Shown here in pieces: positions 46,740-56,281 of a stretch of 64,000 nt of DNA (positions are counted from its first letter, which is position 1; every line of letters starts with the position of its first letter). The notes under the pieces were generated by a model. The model was not told where the DNA came from and searched no databases. It saw only the letters and a list, made by a program, of their open reading frames with translations. Source of the stretch: Symsagittifera roscoffensis (lineage: Eukaryota; Xenacoelomorpha; Acoela; Convolutidae); contig NC_087070.1 in assembly GCF_963678635.1 (NCBI RefSeq), forward strand, positions 18,941,318 through 19,005,317, written 5' to 3'. Made by a program: the position numbers and the translations under genes.

Positions 46740-47960
46740 TTTTGAAACATTTGAAATTAGCCAAGGTGGCTGCCTTTGCAAAAAAAAACTCTCGCAACCG
46801 GTTCTTTCGTCTGAACCCTTCATTTCAGATTTGATAGTGTGGTTTTTGAAGTCAAAACTTACCGAAAACTATAACTTTGTTTTGCAAAAACTAGGTCGTG
46901 GCCGCTTAAGTAGAAAATAACCCTGAAGCCGCGGTTCTCCACTGCACACTAAATCTGACGATTGGCAGAGCAGATTTCGAGAAGTAAAAAAAAACTGCAG
47001 TAACTTCCGATTTAACCCTTGATATCAGATTTGCAGGATAGTTATCGAGAAAAGTCGAAAGTTTCCAAAAACGGTTGACAAATCAAAAATTTGATATATC
47101 CGATAATCAAAACTGGGCTCAGCTGCTTATGCAGAACAGATTCACACAACTATTTCGATTGAACCCATAAACTCTATTTGACTTTTTTCAAAACCCTTCC
47201 AAATCTGAGTTTGTGGGTTCAATCGAAGTATTTGTTCTGCATTAGCAGCTGAGCTCAGTTTTTTTTTCACGCAAAAAGCTATGATTATCGGAATTATCAA
47301 ATATCGGAAAAGTCAAAAAGTTTCGAAAAACGGGAAAAAAATCCATAATTAGGCAGGATAGCTTCACACAAACCGTTAGTGAGGGTAGTTCTAGAAGAGT
47401 CAAAAATTCGAAAAAAAACGGTAAATAAATCAAACTTTTGACTTTTCCGAGGGCTGAAAATTTTTGTGAAAAAATGGTCGTATTTGCGGCAAAGGAACTT
47501 CTTACCTCCCGCTCTTTGGGTTGAACCCAAAATCTCAGATTTGAGTGGGCAGTTTTTGAGAAATTCAAAAATTTCAAAAACGGTCAAAAATAAAAAAAAA
47601 AGACAATCCTCGGACAATAAATTTTGATGTAAAAAGTTTGGCTGTCCACTAATAAAGGGATATTTTATACCACCTGTTATCTTCATTGAACCCCATCTCA
47701 CGATTGGGGGGATGGTTTTGCAGAAAAATCAAAAAGATTAGAAAAAAAATGGTCAACCAATCAATTATTTTACTATTCCGAGTGCCAAAACTTTTAGGGT
47801 AAGAACTTATGAGCGCAGCTGATTATGGAGGGGTGCCTTTCAAGTCATTCTATTCATTGGAACCAAACTCTCATTTTTGGAAATATCAAAATGAGAAAAC
47901 AAAAAATTCAAAAATATGGGTCACATATTCCCCCCAGGCGTTTTAGAAGGCTGTTAACTG
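46740..47960. repeat. Degenerate tandem repeat, period about 150-200 bases
   Basis: A block of the form GAACCC, then A-CTCAGATTTG, then GTTTTTGA-AAA-TCAAAA-TT-CAAAAACGG-CAA recurs at about 46815, 47014, 47163, 47345 (weak), 47523, 47690 and 47860. Copies are diverged and differ in length. It could be a decayed satellite. Confidence 0.5.
47100..47291. repeat. Long imperfect inverted repeat
   Basis: Outer ends CCGATAATCA (47100) and TGATTATCGG (47282) match. Inside, CTCAGCTGCTTATGCAGAAC near 47118 faces GTTCTGCATTAGCAGCTGAG near 47231, and CGATTGAACCCATAAACTC faces GAGTTTGTGGGTTCAATCG. The arms are about 75 bases around a loop of roughly 35. It may be a small fold-back element. Confidence 0.8.
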
Positions 47961-48665
47961 TGGGGTAAAGTAAAAAAAAACATACCAGAGCATTATACAG
48001 GCACACAATCAGTAGGCAATTTAAAATTTAAAGACCTTTTTGAAAATCGATAGAGAAATTTCGGAGAAAAACTAAAAATTGAAACATTTTCCGAAAAGTC
48101 GCCAAAAAAACCCAATCCTGTATATTTTCGTAATAACTGATTCTATCAAAGAGGAATTCTGAGCAAACAGGCCGAGCAATATTTGAATTTTAAATTAGCA
48201 ACGGAACCAAACTTATGAAGCGGAAGCAAAGCCGCCGATTTTTTTGCAGACACCAGTTAGACAAAAAAAATAGATTTTACTCATGGGTCTCTTCATACCT
48301 GGATTCACACTCCAGGTATGCCTCATTTCACTACTTAAATTGCTAGCAAAAGCAGTGACTTTGAACAACTTAACCGAAAAAAAATTGACTCTATAGGAAA
48401 ATTTGTTTTGTTTTGGACATTGATCAATGCTGTTCACGGAGAGCCGCTGTTTTACCCCCTTAGCTCATGAGTTAGATTCCAAAAAAAAGAATCAGTTTGA
48501 AGCCGAATTTTGCGACCAATTTTGATACTTTCAATCGATCAGGAAAGCGGTTAATACTTTCAATCGATCCACAACTTTAAATCAGTTTAGCTCACCACGA
48601 CTTACTATCTTTTAGCAGCAAAACTTTTAAGAAGCTGCAACAATATTATCTGTATTTTAATTCAG
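47961..48665. other. No recognised feature
   Basis: AT-rich sequence. The minus frame 48213-48437 (74 codons) has no recognisable motif, and I see no repeat. Confidence 0.4.
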
Positions 48666-48790
48666 GTGTCGACTATCAGACAGCTGGCCTACCTGGAGGA
48701 TTTCTGCACCTCCATAGCAGACATCCCCTGAAGAACCCCTCCACTGCACATACTACGAGGGGGCAGGGTGGTAGTGGAGGATTTCACCAG
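48666..48790 (+). pseudogene. Possible exon of an unidentified gene, with an in-frame TGA
   Basis: A 125-base block of markedly higher GC is framed by TTTTAATTCAG (acceptor-like) and AG/GTAATG (donor-like). Frame 1 reads VSTIRQLAYLEDFCTSIADI, P, TGA (48729-48731), RTPPLHILRGGRVVVEDFTR. Either the stop marks a pseudogene, or a one-base change in the CCCC run shifts the frame. I do not recognise the protein. It could also be a chance island. Confidence 0.35.
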
Positions 48791-50284
48791 GTAATGCAAA
48801 ACATTCATTAAATCAAAAAATTGAAACTGAAATGAAGAGTACAGTAAGCTTTTTGTAACAAAAATCAGCAAAAACGATACGAAGAAACTACAAAACCAAG
48901 CAGCAACAACAATCTGCAACCAATTTGGAAGCAAAGCAAAATTGCTCAGACAACTTTGGAAAAACACGAAAAGCAGCGTTTTGATTTTTAAAAATTAAAT
49001 GAAGCTCAAATATATTTGCCGGACTTCATTTCCGAAAATAAACACTTCAATTGAACAAAGGAGTTTTTAAAAAATGAAACACATGGAATGTAAAGCACTG
49101 GATATAAAGAATCAACACCCGTTTTTCTCGACAAGGAGAAATTTTTTGAAGCTTTTGAAACTGAAAGGGCTTTAAAATGATATCTCATTCCACCCAGCCC
49201 AATGATTATTTGTGGTACCTGATTTTTTGTGGAAAAACAAAAACTAAAACACATCCAAATACAAAGTTCATCCCCGCTGAATGATCGGAAAAATTAAATC
49301 TCACACCTAATAAACAAAACATGATAATCAAAATATAATAACTTCATCGTGGTGAGACATCTAATAACTGCTCGAGAACTAGAGGATTATCACCAAATGT
49401 ATCTCGAAAACGTCAAGCTTGGTAAATCCATAGCCCCAATCCCTCACTGGAGCACCAGGCTTGGTAAACCCCAGTCCATCAAAATGGTGAATTAATTAAA
49501 CCAGCGTTCAATTCAATCAGTTGTGGACAAAAAATATATATCAATAACTATACCGATTGCGCAAAAATAATCTTTGCGAGGTTTATATGCCCTTTCAAAC
49601 ATTTCTTTGATCAATACCAGGCAATTCTACTTGAAATAATTGTAAAAAGTATTAGGTCAATTATCTCACAGAACTAAAGAAAACACCCAATAATCAGAAA
49701 ACTTTCCTTTTACTTTCGGCGAAAAAATCTCATTGTAAGATCGCATAATATTTAGTAGTCTAGCAGTATATTCAAGGATTTAGATACGGCTATTAGAAAA
49801 AATGAAACAGCCACAGAAAAAAAACTCACTAATTTTTGGAAATAATCGAGCGGGAAAAAAAACACTACCGACAGATAGTTGGAAAAGGTTCAATGAACGC
49901 ATTTAAAACGAAAAAAGAATACAGATTTGTTTTATAAAAAAATCTAACTTTCGAACTTCAAAGAAAAAGTGGATGCCCTTAACGCTCTAAGAATTTCTAG
50001 AATGATAAGCACTTTTTCGATGATACTGACCCAATTTGAGAAAACTGGATCAATAGGTTAATTTTGTTTCACTGGAAAATGGAAACTTAAATTCCAATTT
50101 CAAAACTAGAAGTCAATCACGTTTTCCGCAAAGTTTACATAAAGTTTACATTCCTTTTAACAAATGAAACAAAATGAACTTAAAGAAATCAGTAGTGAGC
50201 CTGCGAAAAAGTGAATTTGAGCTTGAACCTAATTTTTAAGACTTCCTTAAAAAACAATCACCCGCACATTTTAAAAGTCTGAAC
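48791..50284. other. No recognised gene
   Basis: AT-rich. I looked for the next Ca2+ ATPase exon (the hinge with GDGTNDGPAL) on the minus strand and did not find it. Frames at 48689-48967 and 49006-49254 are Phe/Ser-rich without motifs. Confidence 0.45.
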
Positions 50285-50384
50285 TATTATGCCCTTGACT
50301 AGAGTGTGTTTGTCAGTGGGGGAACTCCTGGCTAACACTCTCAGCTGTGGCCACACTTTGTCCAGCAGCTTCTGTTCTATCATT
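50285..50384 (-). pseudogene. ATP2B-like: PMCA exon 5: [17 protein letters not shown]
   Basis: Acceptor GTTTGCAG. It reads [20 protein letters not shown], then [13 protein letters not shown], close to known PMCAs. The probable donor is GTTCAG just after the second Ile. The expected next exon (DST...GDGTNDGPALK) is not found downstream in the window. Confidence 0.88.
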
Positions 50385-50715
50385 CTGCAAACATGGGTGA
50401 AATGTGGCGATTTTATAGGATCCGTCCACATTTGCAGTGAAAAAAAAACCTAGCCAACTGATAGTTGGAAAAGTGTAATGAACGTGGGGAAACAAAAAAT
50501 CACTAGTTTTTTTGAAAAAAAATTAACTATCAAAAGAATGTGCTCTGCAGTTAAAGCTCTATGAATTTCAAAAACAATTAATGATATGTGCTTTTTTACC
50601 CAATTTAAGGAAAACTAACCCCATTTCAGAAAACAGAATCAATAGGTAAATGAGATTTCTATAAGATTCGCACTTTCAGCCCGTGAAACTCTATGGCCAC
50701 TTTGAAAACACTTAC

Positions 50716-50894
50716 CCGTCCTTGTTTCGGATGCAATTGTTGAACTCTCTGCCCCCAATGACCAGGATGTCGCCATCTCCGGGGCGTATGATACCACACT
50801 TGGTGGCGATCGATCTAGCAGTCATGATGTTGTCAACAGTTACCATACGTACAGTGGTTCCTGCTTTCTGGCATTTCTTGATAGCCTCCGGAAT
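50716..50894 (-). pseudogene. ATP2B-like: PMCA exon 4: [11 protein letters not shown]...TVDN region
   Basis: Acceptor TTGTAG, donor GTAAGT (consensus). It reads [20 protein letters not shown], then [20 protein letters not shown]. The universal TGDN is TVDN here (GTT at 50835-50837), and NIN is NIM. It ends with GG, completed to Gly by the A of the next exon. Confidence 0.9.
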
Positions 50895-51359
50895 CTACAA
50901 TTGAGTTGCAACTGTTAGTATTCCAGGATAAATGGTTCGGCAATAAACGGTTCCCAGCAATGAGTTTAAGTTGGAAAAATTTTAATACTGAAATGATAAG
51001 ATCAAATGACTTTCAGTAAATCCGCCCCTTATTAAAAATTGTAAGTACAACAAATATTAACTTCTCAAAAATGTGACAAATTGCAGTAAATTTGTAGCAA
51101 ACTCAACGTAGAACATGGTCACTAATGATTAGACAAACATTCTTCGGCAAAAAGATAATAACAATGGTTCTCAGAAAGCAGTTGATTAGTCTGTATTCCT
51201 TTCTCTGGATATCGAAGTATTCTTTAAAAAGTTTTACAATAAACAATGTTTCAATGGTTCACATAACAATTAATACTACCAAATGCGAGCACTGCCAAAA
51301 ACCAGCTCTATCAAGTGAAGTAAGAGAAAAGAGAAATAAACCTCGAAATTGCAAAGTTC

Positions 51360-51447
51360 GGCTACATGTAGGATTCGAATCTGCGACATACTGCAATCAT
51401 GAGATTTTGAGTCTCACGCTCTATCCATCCACTCAGCCACGCAAGCT
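51360..51447 (-). tRNA. tRNA-Leu(CAA)-like sequence (degenerate; possible SINE head)
   Basis: On the minus strand: an A-box-like GTGGCTGAGTGG, a perfect 5-bp anticodon stem TGAGA/TCTCA around the loop CTCAAAA (anticodon CAA), a long variable region, and a B-box-like GATTCGAATCC. The length of 88 fits tRNA-Leu. The acceptor stem pairs only in its first three bases and the T stem has mismatches, so a pseudo-tRNA or the head of a tRNA-derived SINE is more likely than a working tRNA. It lies in the intron between PMCA exons 3 and 4. Confidence 0.55.
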
Positions 51448-51929
51448 TAACAACCGACAAATATTAGTCACGCATAAAACAGCTACATATGCTTTGAAAA
51501 AATGCCAAGCAATTCAGCAAAAGTGGCACCAAAATCAAATAGACTCAAATTTTCAAGTAAAAATTTGGAATACAACAAACTGAAGGCATTCAAAAAGTAC
51601 ATTGAGATAGAAAATCTATAGAAGAGCTTTGATTATTGTTATGTTGCTCGACATAAATCACTTTTTTTGGTTCATTTGTTGAACTAAAAAGATCATCAAC
51701 TGTGTTAACTTATAGTATTCGAATGTCAAACCACATGCAATGTAGAAGCGGTAAATATGCCCTAGAATTGGCATTAGTATTTGCGATTTGGGTTGGAAAA
51801 AAAAGAAGGTTAGTACTAATACACTAGCTTCGCAAGTGTAATAAGCACTGCCATGCGTATGAAAGTAAATAAAATTACCCATATTTATAACGTCTAATTT
51901 AATTTAGCTGGTCATTATCAGCTGTCTAT

Positions 51930-52164
51930 CTCGTCTCTGACTGGGTCTTCAATTCCCGTTACTGCAATGCATGTCAGCTGACTCACAAGTAACACTTCAT
52001 CTTCCCAATCCGGCTCCATTTCTGCCGGGAAGTCCTTGTAGGCAATGCGCAGTGTCCTCAAGGCATCACTGGCCATGGGTTCTACAACTGATTTCACAAT
52101 GGATTCCACGTCTTTCTTGCTAATGGGTTCAACAGCGCCATTCTCGGCCAGTTGAAACGAGCAT
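51930..52164 (-). pseudogene. ATP2B-like: PMCA exon 3: EPMA...LTCIAVTGIEDPVR region, donor mutated
   Basis: Acceptor CGTTTAG. It reads through VVEPMASDALRTLRIAYKDF, then LTCIAVTGIEDPVRDE. Comparison with PMCA order (VRPEV-PEAI) and the phase-0 start of the next exon put its end at 51930, where the next bases are AT rather than GT (a single G-to-A change at 51929). Without splicing it reads into a stop at once (EIDS, stop). Confidence 0.85.
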
Positions 52165-52413
52165 CTAAACGAGTAGACAAATCACACTAGAGAAATATGA
52201 CAAGAACGGAGCCAATTGAACCTTGTGGCAACTTAACCACACTTTTGTAGGCCTCAGCATAACTCCGTGTCTGGATTACCTGAAAAACTCCAGGCTTACA
52301 AAAAGCAAAAGCTCCAGTTACGCCTGTAATAAAACTGTTGATACCAACTCAGGCTTGTCAGAACACTCAGAAACTTCCATCAAAAGTTTTATTAAATAAT
52401 TTTAGTTACTAAC

Positions 52414-52519
52414 AATATGAGGATGGTCTCTGAGGCTCCCTTGGAGAAGAGTCGCTTCGTTCCATCTGCCAACCGAACAACTGTACTCATGTTTTTACGC
52501 GCATAGTTGAAATGTACAC
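52414..52519 (-). pseudogene. ATP2B-like: PMCA exon 2: nucleotide-binding KGAS region
   Basis: Acceptor TTTGTAG, donor GTTAGT. It reads [20 protein letters not shown] then [16 protein letters not shown] is the nucleotide-binding motif of P-type ATPases. It ends with two bases of a codon completed by the first base of the next exon, and the phase agrees. Confidence 0.88.
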
Positions 52520-52816
52520 CTACAAATCAGACAGAAGATTATCAGAGCAGTTTTTTTAGCAGATTAGAGACAATTTTTTTAACCCTTCGGACCACCTTTT
52601 TATCATTCAAGCTCAGAAGGAGACCGTTCTGAGAAAAAAATTATATTCTAAAATTTTATTCAAGGAAAAAATACAGATCTTGGGTGCAAAGCACTGGAAA
52701 AAAAAATGCTCTTAATTAATGACACTTAAATCGATGCAAGATTATGTAAAATTTTTAAAACATTGCTAATATTTTGAAAAGATGTAGATTATGATGTTAA
52801 TTTGAGAAACGGGTCC

Positions 52817-52985
52817 TCTGGGTTTTTCTCCCTGATCTGGTGGTAGGATGCTCCTAGATGCAAAGATGCAAGAGCAGCCCCAGCAACCCAAATTCTGTCT
52901 TATTGCCTACATGTTTCGGGTGTTTATCCCCTGCGTGTTCTTCTATGATCTGGGAGGTGTAGCAAGAGTTGATCGAAACTGCATT
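52817..52985 (-). pseudogene. ATP2B-like: PMCA exon 1 (of those visible), frameshifted
   Basis: Reads LANAVSINSCYTSQIIEEHA, then KHVGNKTEFGLLGLLLHL, matching the NSAYTSK...VGNKTECALLGF region of PMCAs. TTGCATCT is then duplicated (52856-52871), giving TAG at 52854-52856. In the shifted frame the exon continues GASYHQIREKNPEDPFLK. I could not place a GT donor in the right phase at the 3' end. The acceptor is probably AAATTAG or TGCAG near 52975-52985. Confidence 0.8.
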
Positions 52986-53539
52986 CGCTAATTTATATGC
53001 ATTTTCATTTTCAAATTTTGAATTTTCGTTCGACTTTGACAGTTTTTGCCCGGAGAAATTGCATACAGGAGAACCTAACGTACTCATCAAAATCAAAGAA
53101 AAAGATGAATACATACTGAAAGACATTAGGAAAAGTTTCAATGAGTTTAAGAATTTCAAAAAAATCCCTTTGTAAACCATTTTAGTCTCCAGAACATTTA
53201 TCGATTTTCACATTTGTTATAAGGCTAACCTAATTTCACTAAACTGGATCAAAAGAAAAATTTTCTATTCCTCTGAAAATTTCAAAAACTGCAAAATGTC
53301 AAAAAGCACAACTACAAAAATTTACCATGGAGGAGACACTGCACATCGCGAAAATAAGCAAAAACAAAACGACCAAAAGTAGCTCTGGAAAGTGAAATAA
53401 AAGTTTAAAGAACATGCTTTAATAGGCGAAGCTGCGCTTCGCACCACTTGCGATACAAAAGCAGAATGTATCAGGCTGGTTTTGAAAACAGAACGCCAAG
53501 ACATGTGAAACTCGCATCGAAAGAAAATCTACAAAGAGG

Positions 53540-53790
53540 TAAGTAGTAGATGTTGGAGGTGATCAGGGGGGAGCATGGCGGACCCCATGTATAAAGATAC
53601 GTTATAGATTTTCGGTCCGCCATGCTATGCATCAAGATAGGGAATAGAGTTTACAATGTATTAAGATAGGAAATACCAATGGTAATGTTTTATGGTTTGT
53701 GTGATGGTAAGATAATGGTAAGAAAAACGTATTTTTTTTGGTTTTGAGTAGAAATAACAAGTTTTTTCGCACAATTTTAAAAATAGCTAA
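53540..53790. repeat. Dispersed hairpin repeat, copy 1
   Basis: Related to 61608-61830 and 62492-62710 (shared AAGATAGGGAATAGAG, TACAATGTATTA, GGTAAGAAAAAC blocks). It contains a perfect 13-bp inverted repeat AGCATGGCGGACC (53572-53584) / GGTCCGCCATGCT (53614-53626). The other two copies have a different stem at the same place. Confidence 0.7.
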
Positions 53791-54240
53791 ATTTTTTCTT
53801 CGTCTGCTCATATAAGGCCACCATATGATTTGCAGCTCTCAAACCTCTGTTTGTAGATGCGAGATTCACTATTTCATCGAGTACTCTCCTGTACTTTTAC
53901 ATGAGGCCATCTCCAGACTCCCGTAGAATTCGTTAGTTCAAACCTATACTACTGAGTTTGAATTTATCTGACTTGTTGCCATAGCAGGAAAAAAAATTGG
54001 TACACAAACATAAGACGTTTTAGACATCTGAAATCCTCTTTGAAAAGTCACAGCTCCCGCTTATTACGAGTTTTGCAACACGTTCGAGAAAAGAATTTGG
54101 ATTTTGCATCTTCCTCGAAAGAGTCTCTGCAGTCATTTTCCGTCATTTTTTCCCAAATGTTTCTCTTATCTGGCTGGATAGAGTCGTATAAATGTTCATC
54201 AGCAAAAGCCGGTATAGTCTGTATCTATCTCTTAACGTGA
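53765..54240 (-). pseudogene. DNA polymerase B-like remnant (Polinton/Maverick or adintovirus type)
   Basis: Minus-strand frames, broken by several stops and shifts, read EHLYDSIQPDKRNIWEKMTE, DCRDSFEEDAKSKFFSRTCC, and later VLDEIVNLASTNRGLRAANH followed by YEQTKK. From memory these resemble conserved blocks (FFPRTCC..., NVTSTNRG..., YEQTKKGLSYFYPKR) near the end of polB-like proteins encoded by Polinton/Maverick and adintovirus-like elements of arthropods and other invertebrates. The order of blocks is consistent. The family call rests on recollection. Confidence 0.5.
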
Positions 54241-54581
54241 GTCTGTATATATTCAACTATTCAAATTGTTCAAATAATCTACAACTATTCAAACTGTTTA
54301 CATCACAGAATTTAGCAAAGAATTTATAAAAGAGCTCCAACATTCTCATTTTTGCGTACAGCAGTTTGAAAACGCAATAATGATAGGTTACATGTGTTCA
54401 ATGGTTGATTTTAACAACTCCACCTCATACAAGTCTTTCTCAACTGTTGTAAATTTTGGACAGTGGTTGATTGATTGACTTATGAGTTTTTCATCGTTCA
54501 TATATTTCGTGATTGTATTTCTGGATCTATCCATGATCTATTATTCTTAAGAGGAATTGCCCAGAAGTTTCATTGTTTCTG

Positions 54582-54836
54582 CTACAACTCCTGATGGAGG
54601 GTTTTCATCTCCTCCTCTTCTAGCATCAACCACTGATCGTATGAAATTATTGAAACATTTTCGATGAGATTACTGAACAAAGCGATCACAACTGTTCCAT
54701 TTTCTAGCCTAAAACTAGATATCAGCCTTCTGTTAGGATGTTTTAAATTCTCCTTTTCGATTGCATAGTTTTCATGTAGGCTCCAAAAGGGTTTCTTCCC
54801 ATTTCGGTGTTTTGAAAATTGGAGGTAAGTTGGCAA
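54582..54836 (-). CDS. Small ORF with possible PC4-like (ssDNA-binding) fold
   Basis: 84 codons, open from Met at 54836 to a stop after KTLHQEL. The middle reads RRLISSFRLENGTVVIALFS, then VSIISYDQWLMLEEEEMKTL. The pattern of beta-strands, then I-S-x-x-QW-x-x-L and a helix, recalls the PC4/p15 domain (ISL..EQW..L). It lies upstream, in the same orientation, of the polB-like remnant. ssDNA binding in element replication or transcription would fit, but this is inference from a weak pattern. Confidence 0.35.
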   Translation of the reverse strand: MPTYLQFSKHRNGKKPFWSLHENYAIEKENLKHPNRRLISSFRLENGTVVIALFSNLIENVSIISYDQWLMLEEEEMKTLHQEL

Positions 54837-55110
54837 ATTTGATTTTAGTTCATCTGAAGAACTATATCACACTAAACATAGCCAAGAACAGATCCATCTG
54901 TTTTTTTTTGCTAAGAGGGAGTCTGTAAAAAGAAATCTTTTAGAAGAGAGGTAGGTTCCGACAATGTTTTCGATCACGTCCTTGGTTTTGATTTTTTCCA
55001 CCACTCACACTTCCAAATTTTTTCAATATTTTATCCTTTCTCTTTTATTTATTCGCGGCTCGTATCATCCATCTCTCTCTTTTTATTTTCTCGTTCAATA
55101 TCTTGATTCA

Positions 55111-55311
55111 TTAAGGAGGGACGACTTTCTTGACGGCAATAGACTTGGTAGTAACAACCCCATGCTTCGAATCCTGTTTTTGAGTGATCACAAAAACCGT
55201 CCATATTAAAACGGTCGGTTTTCTTCTGTTTCTTGATGTGAAAAAGCTCTCAACTCTGCATTCTGGTCTTTGTTCCTGGTATAAGACATGACCATATTCT
55301 GAGATTGACAA
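55111..55311 (-). CDS. Small unidentified ORF (66 codons)
   Basis: Open minus-strand frame MSISEYGHVLYQEQRPECRV ending KSIAVKKVVPP. It is in the same orientation as the PC4-like ORF and the polB-like remnant, about 270 bases upstream. No motif; it may be part of the same element or chance. Confidence 0.25.
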   Translation of the reverse strand: MSISEYGHVLYQEQRPECRVESFFTSRNRRKPTVLIWTVFVITQKQDSKHGVVTTKSIAVKKVVPP

Positions 55312-55629
55312 TTGTGAGATCGGTTGAAACCCGTATTCTCAAATTGATTGGTAAAAAAAAGAAGTTAGGTTATCGCAATTGTTTTCCGAAAAACCACAAA
55401 AAAAATGGCATCTTACGCCAAAAGTGTATGAACGTTTTTTCACATTTGTTAAGAAAACCAAAACAATTTTTGCACCGTGAAAAAATTTAAATTACTCTTT
55501 GCAAACTTGTTAACACAAATCAAATCAAAATTTGCGTCTTGCGAAAAAACTCGAGTTTATTTTTGCACACGTTAAAAATTACTAGTTTATACGTTGCAAA
55601 ACTTTCAATTTGAAATAAAACTTTTTTGA

Positions 55630-56150
55630 CAAGGTTTTTATAAACAAGTATTCAATAATTATTAGAAAAATCGATGCGCTCACTATTTAAAGAACTATAA
55701 CCAATAATGAAACAATCAACAATTCTTAACAAATCAGACTCACACTTTGAGTTTTGAAATTTTCGAATCCTTTCCAAAAACGCTGTTGCAAGAGTTTGGG
55801 TGGACGCAAGCTTCTGAGAAGAAGCGAGTTGATGTCCCTTGAATTTTATTGCTCAATCGATTGAAAACTTCACCTCTTGATGAAATAACATTGGAATAAA
55901 AAGTGTATTTCTATACAGTATAAATACAGTCAATAAACTGGTAATTGAAATGATTTTTATCTATCCTTTGCAAAAATTGATCGAGCGATGATCCGATAAA
56001 TACTAAGTGGAACTTGCAATTTTCCACTGGGCAGTATGATGAATCGTAAAATATTTTCTGAGACACAGATAGGAAAAAGAGGTTTTGCATGGTTATCCAA
56101 ATAAAAAATAATATAAAAAATATCGGATCCCCTACCGATTATTCGTTGAA
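55630..56150 (-). pseudogene. Array minus-strand gene, unit 1 (degraded)
   Basis: Equivalent of the ORF pair in units 2-4, with many substitutions and a deletion of about 55 bases around 56050 that removes the NQDYCCVSNDS part. No long frame remains. Confidence 0.5.
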
Positions 56151-56231
56151 AAAGACTTTTCTTATCTACTTTGAATTGCTTCTATAATAATTCTAGCACC
56201 TACGCAATATCCATATTTAGATCATCATCTT

Positions 56232-56281
56232 CTCACTATTCCAAATAAGGTAATATTACCTTATTTGGAATAAACAGTGAG
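56232..56281. promoter_or_regulatory. Perfect dyad between divergent ORFs, unit 1
   Basis: Arms CTCACT-ATTCCAAATAAGGTAAT pair perfectly with the right half, apart from a 3-base bulge, around GGTAATATTACC. The nonamer TAATATTAC lies at 56251-56259. It sits between the start of the plus-strand gene and the minus-strand ORF pair. Confidence 0.8.

Larger units (their letters stand above)
50285..52985 (-). pseudogene. ATP2B-like: Plasma-membrane Ca2+-transporting ATPase (PMCA type), partial, degenerate
   Basis: Five minus-strand exons cover the cytoplasmic loop of a P2B-type ATPase, from the region before the nucleotide-binding KGAS motif to the [15 protein letters not shown] segment ahead of the hinge. 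Exon phases agree across three of the four introns. Functional PMCAs export Ca2+ and are about 1100-1200 residues; here the N-terminal half (with the DKTGT phosphorylation site) and the hinge/C-terminal membrane domain are absent. Three lesions argue for a pseudogene: an 8-base duplication and stop in exon 1, AT for GT at the donor of exon 3, and TVDN for TGDN in exon 4. Otherwise the protein is well conserved, so inactivation looks recent or the assembly has errors. Confidence 0.85.

Noticed and set aside
52969-53175. Plus-strand 68-codon ORF near PMCA exon 1
   Set aside because: It overlaps the minus-strand exon start, is AT-rich in composition, and shows no motif.
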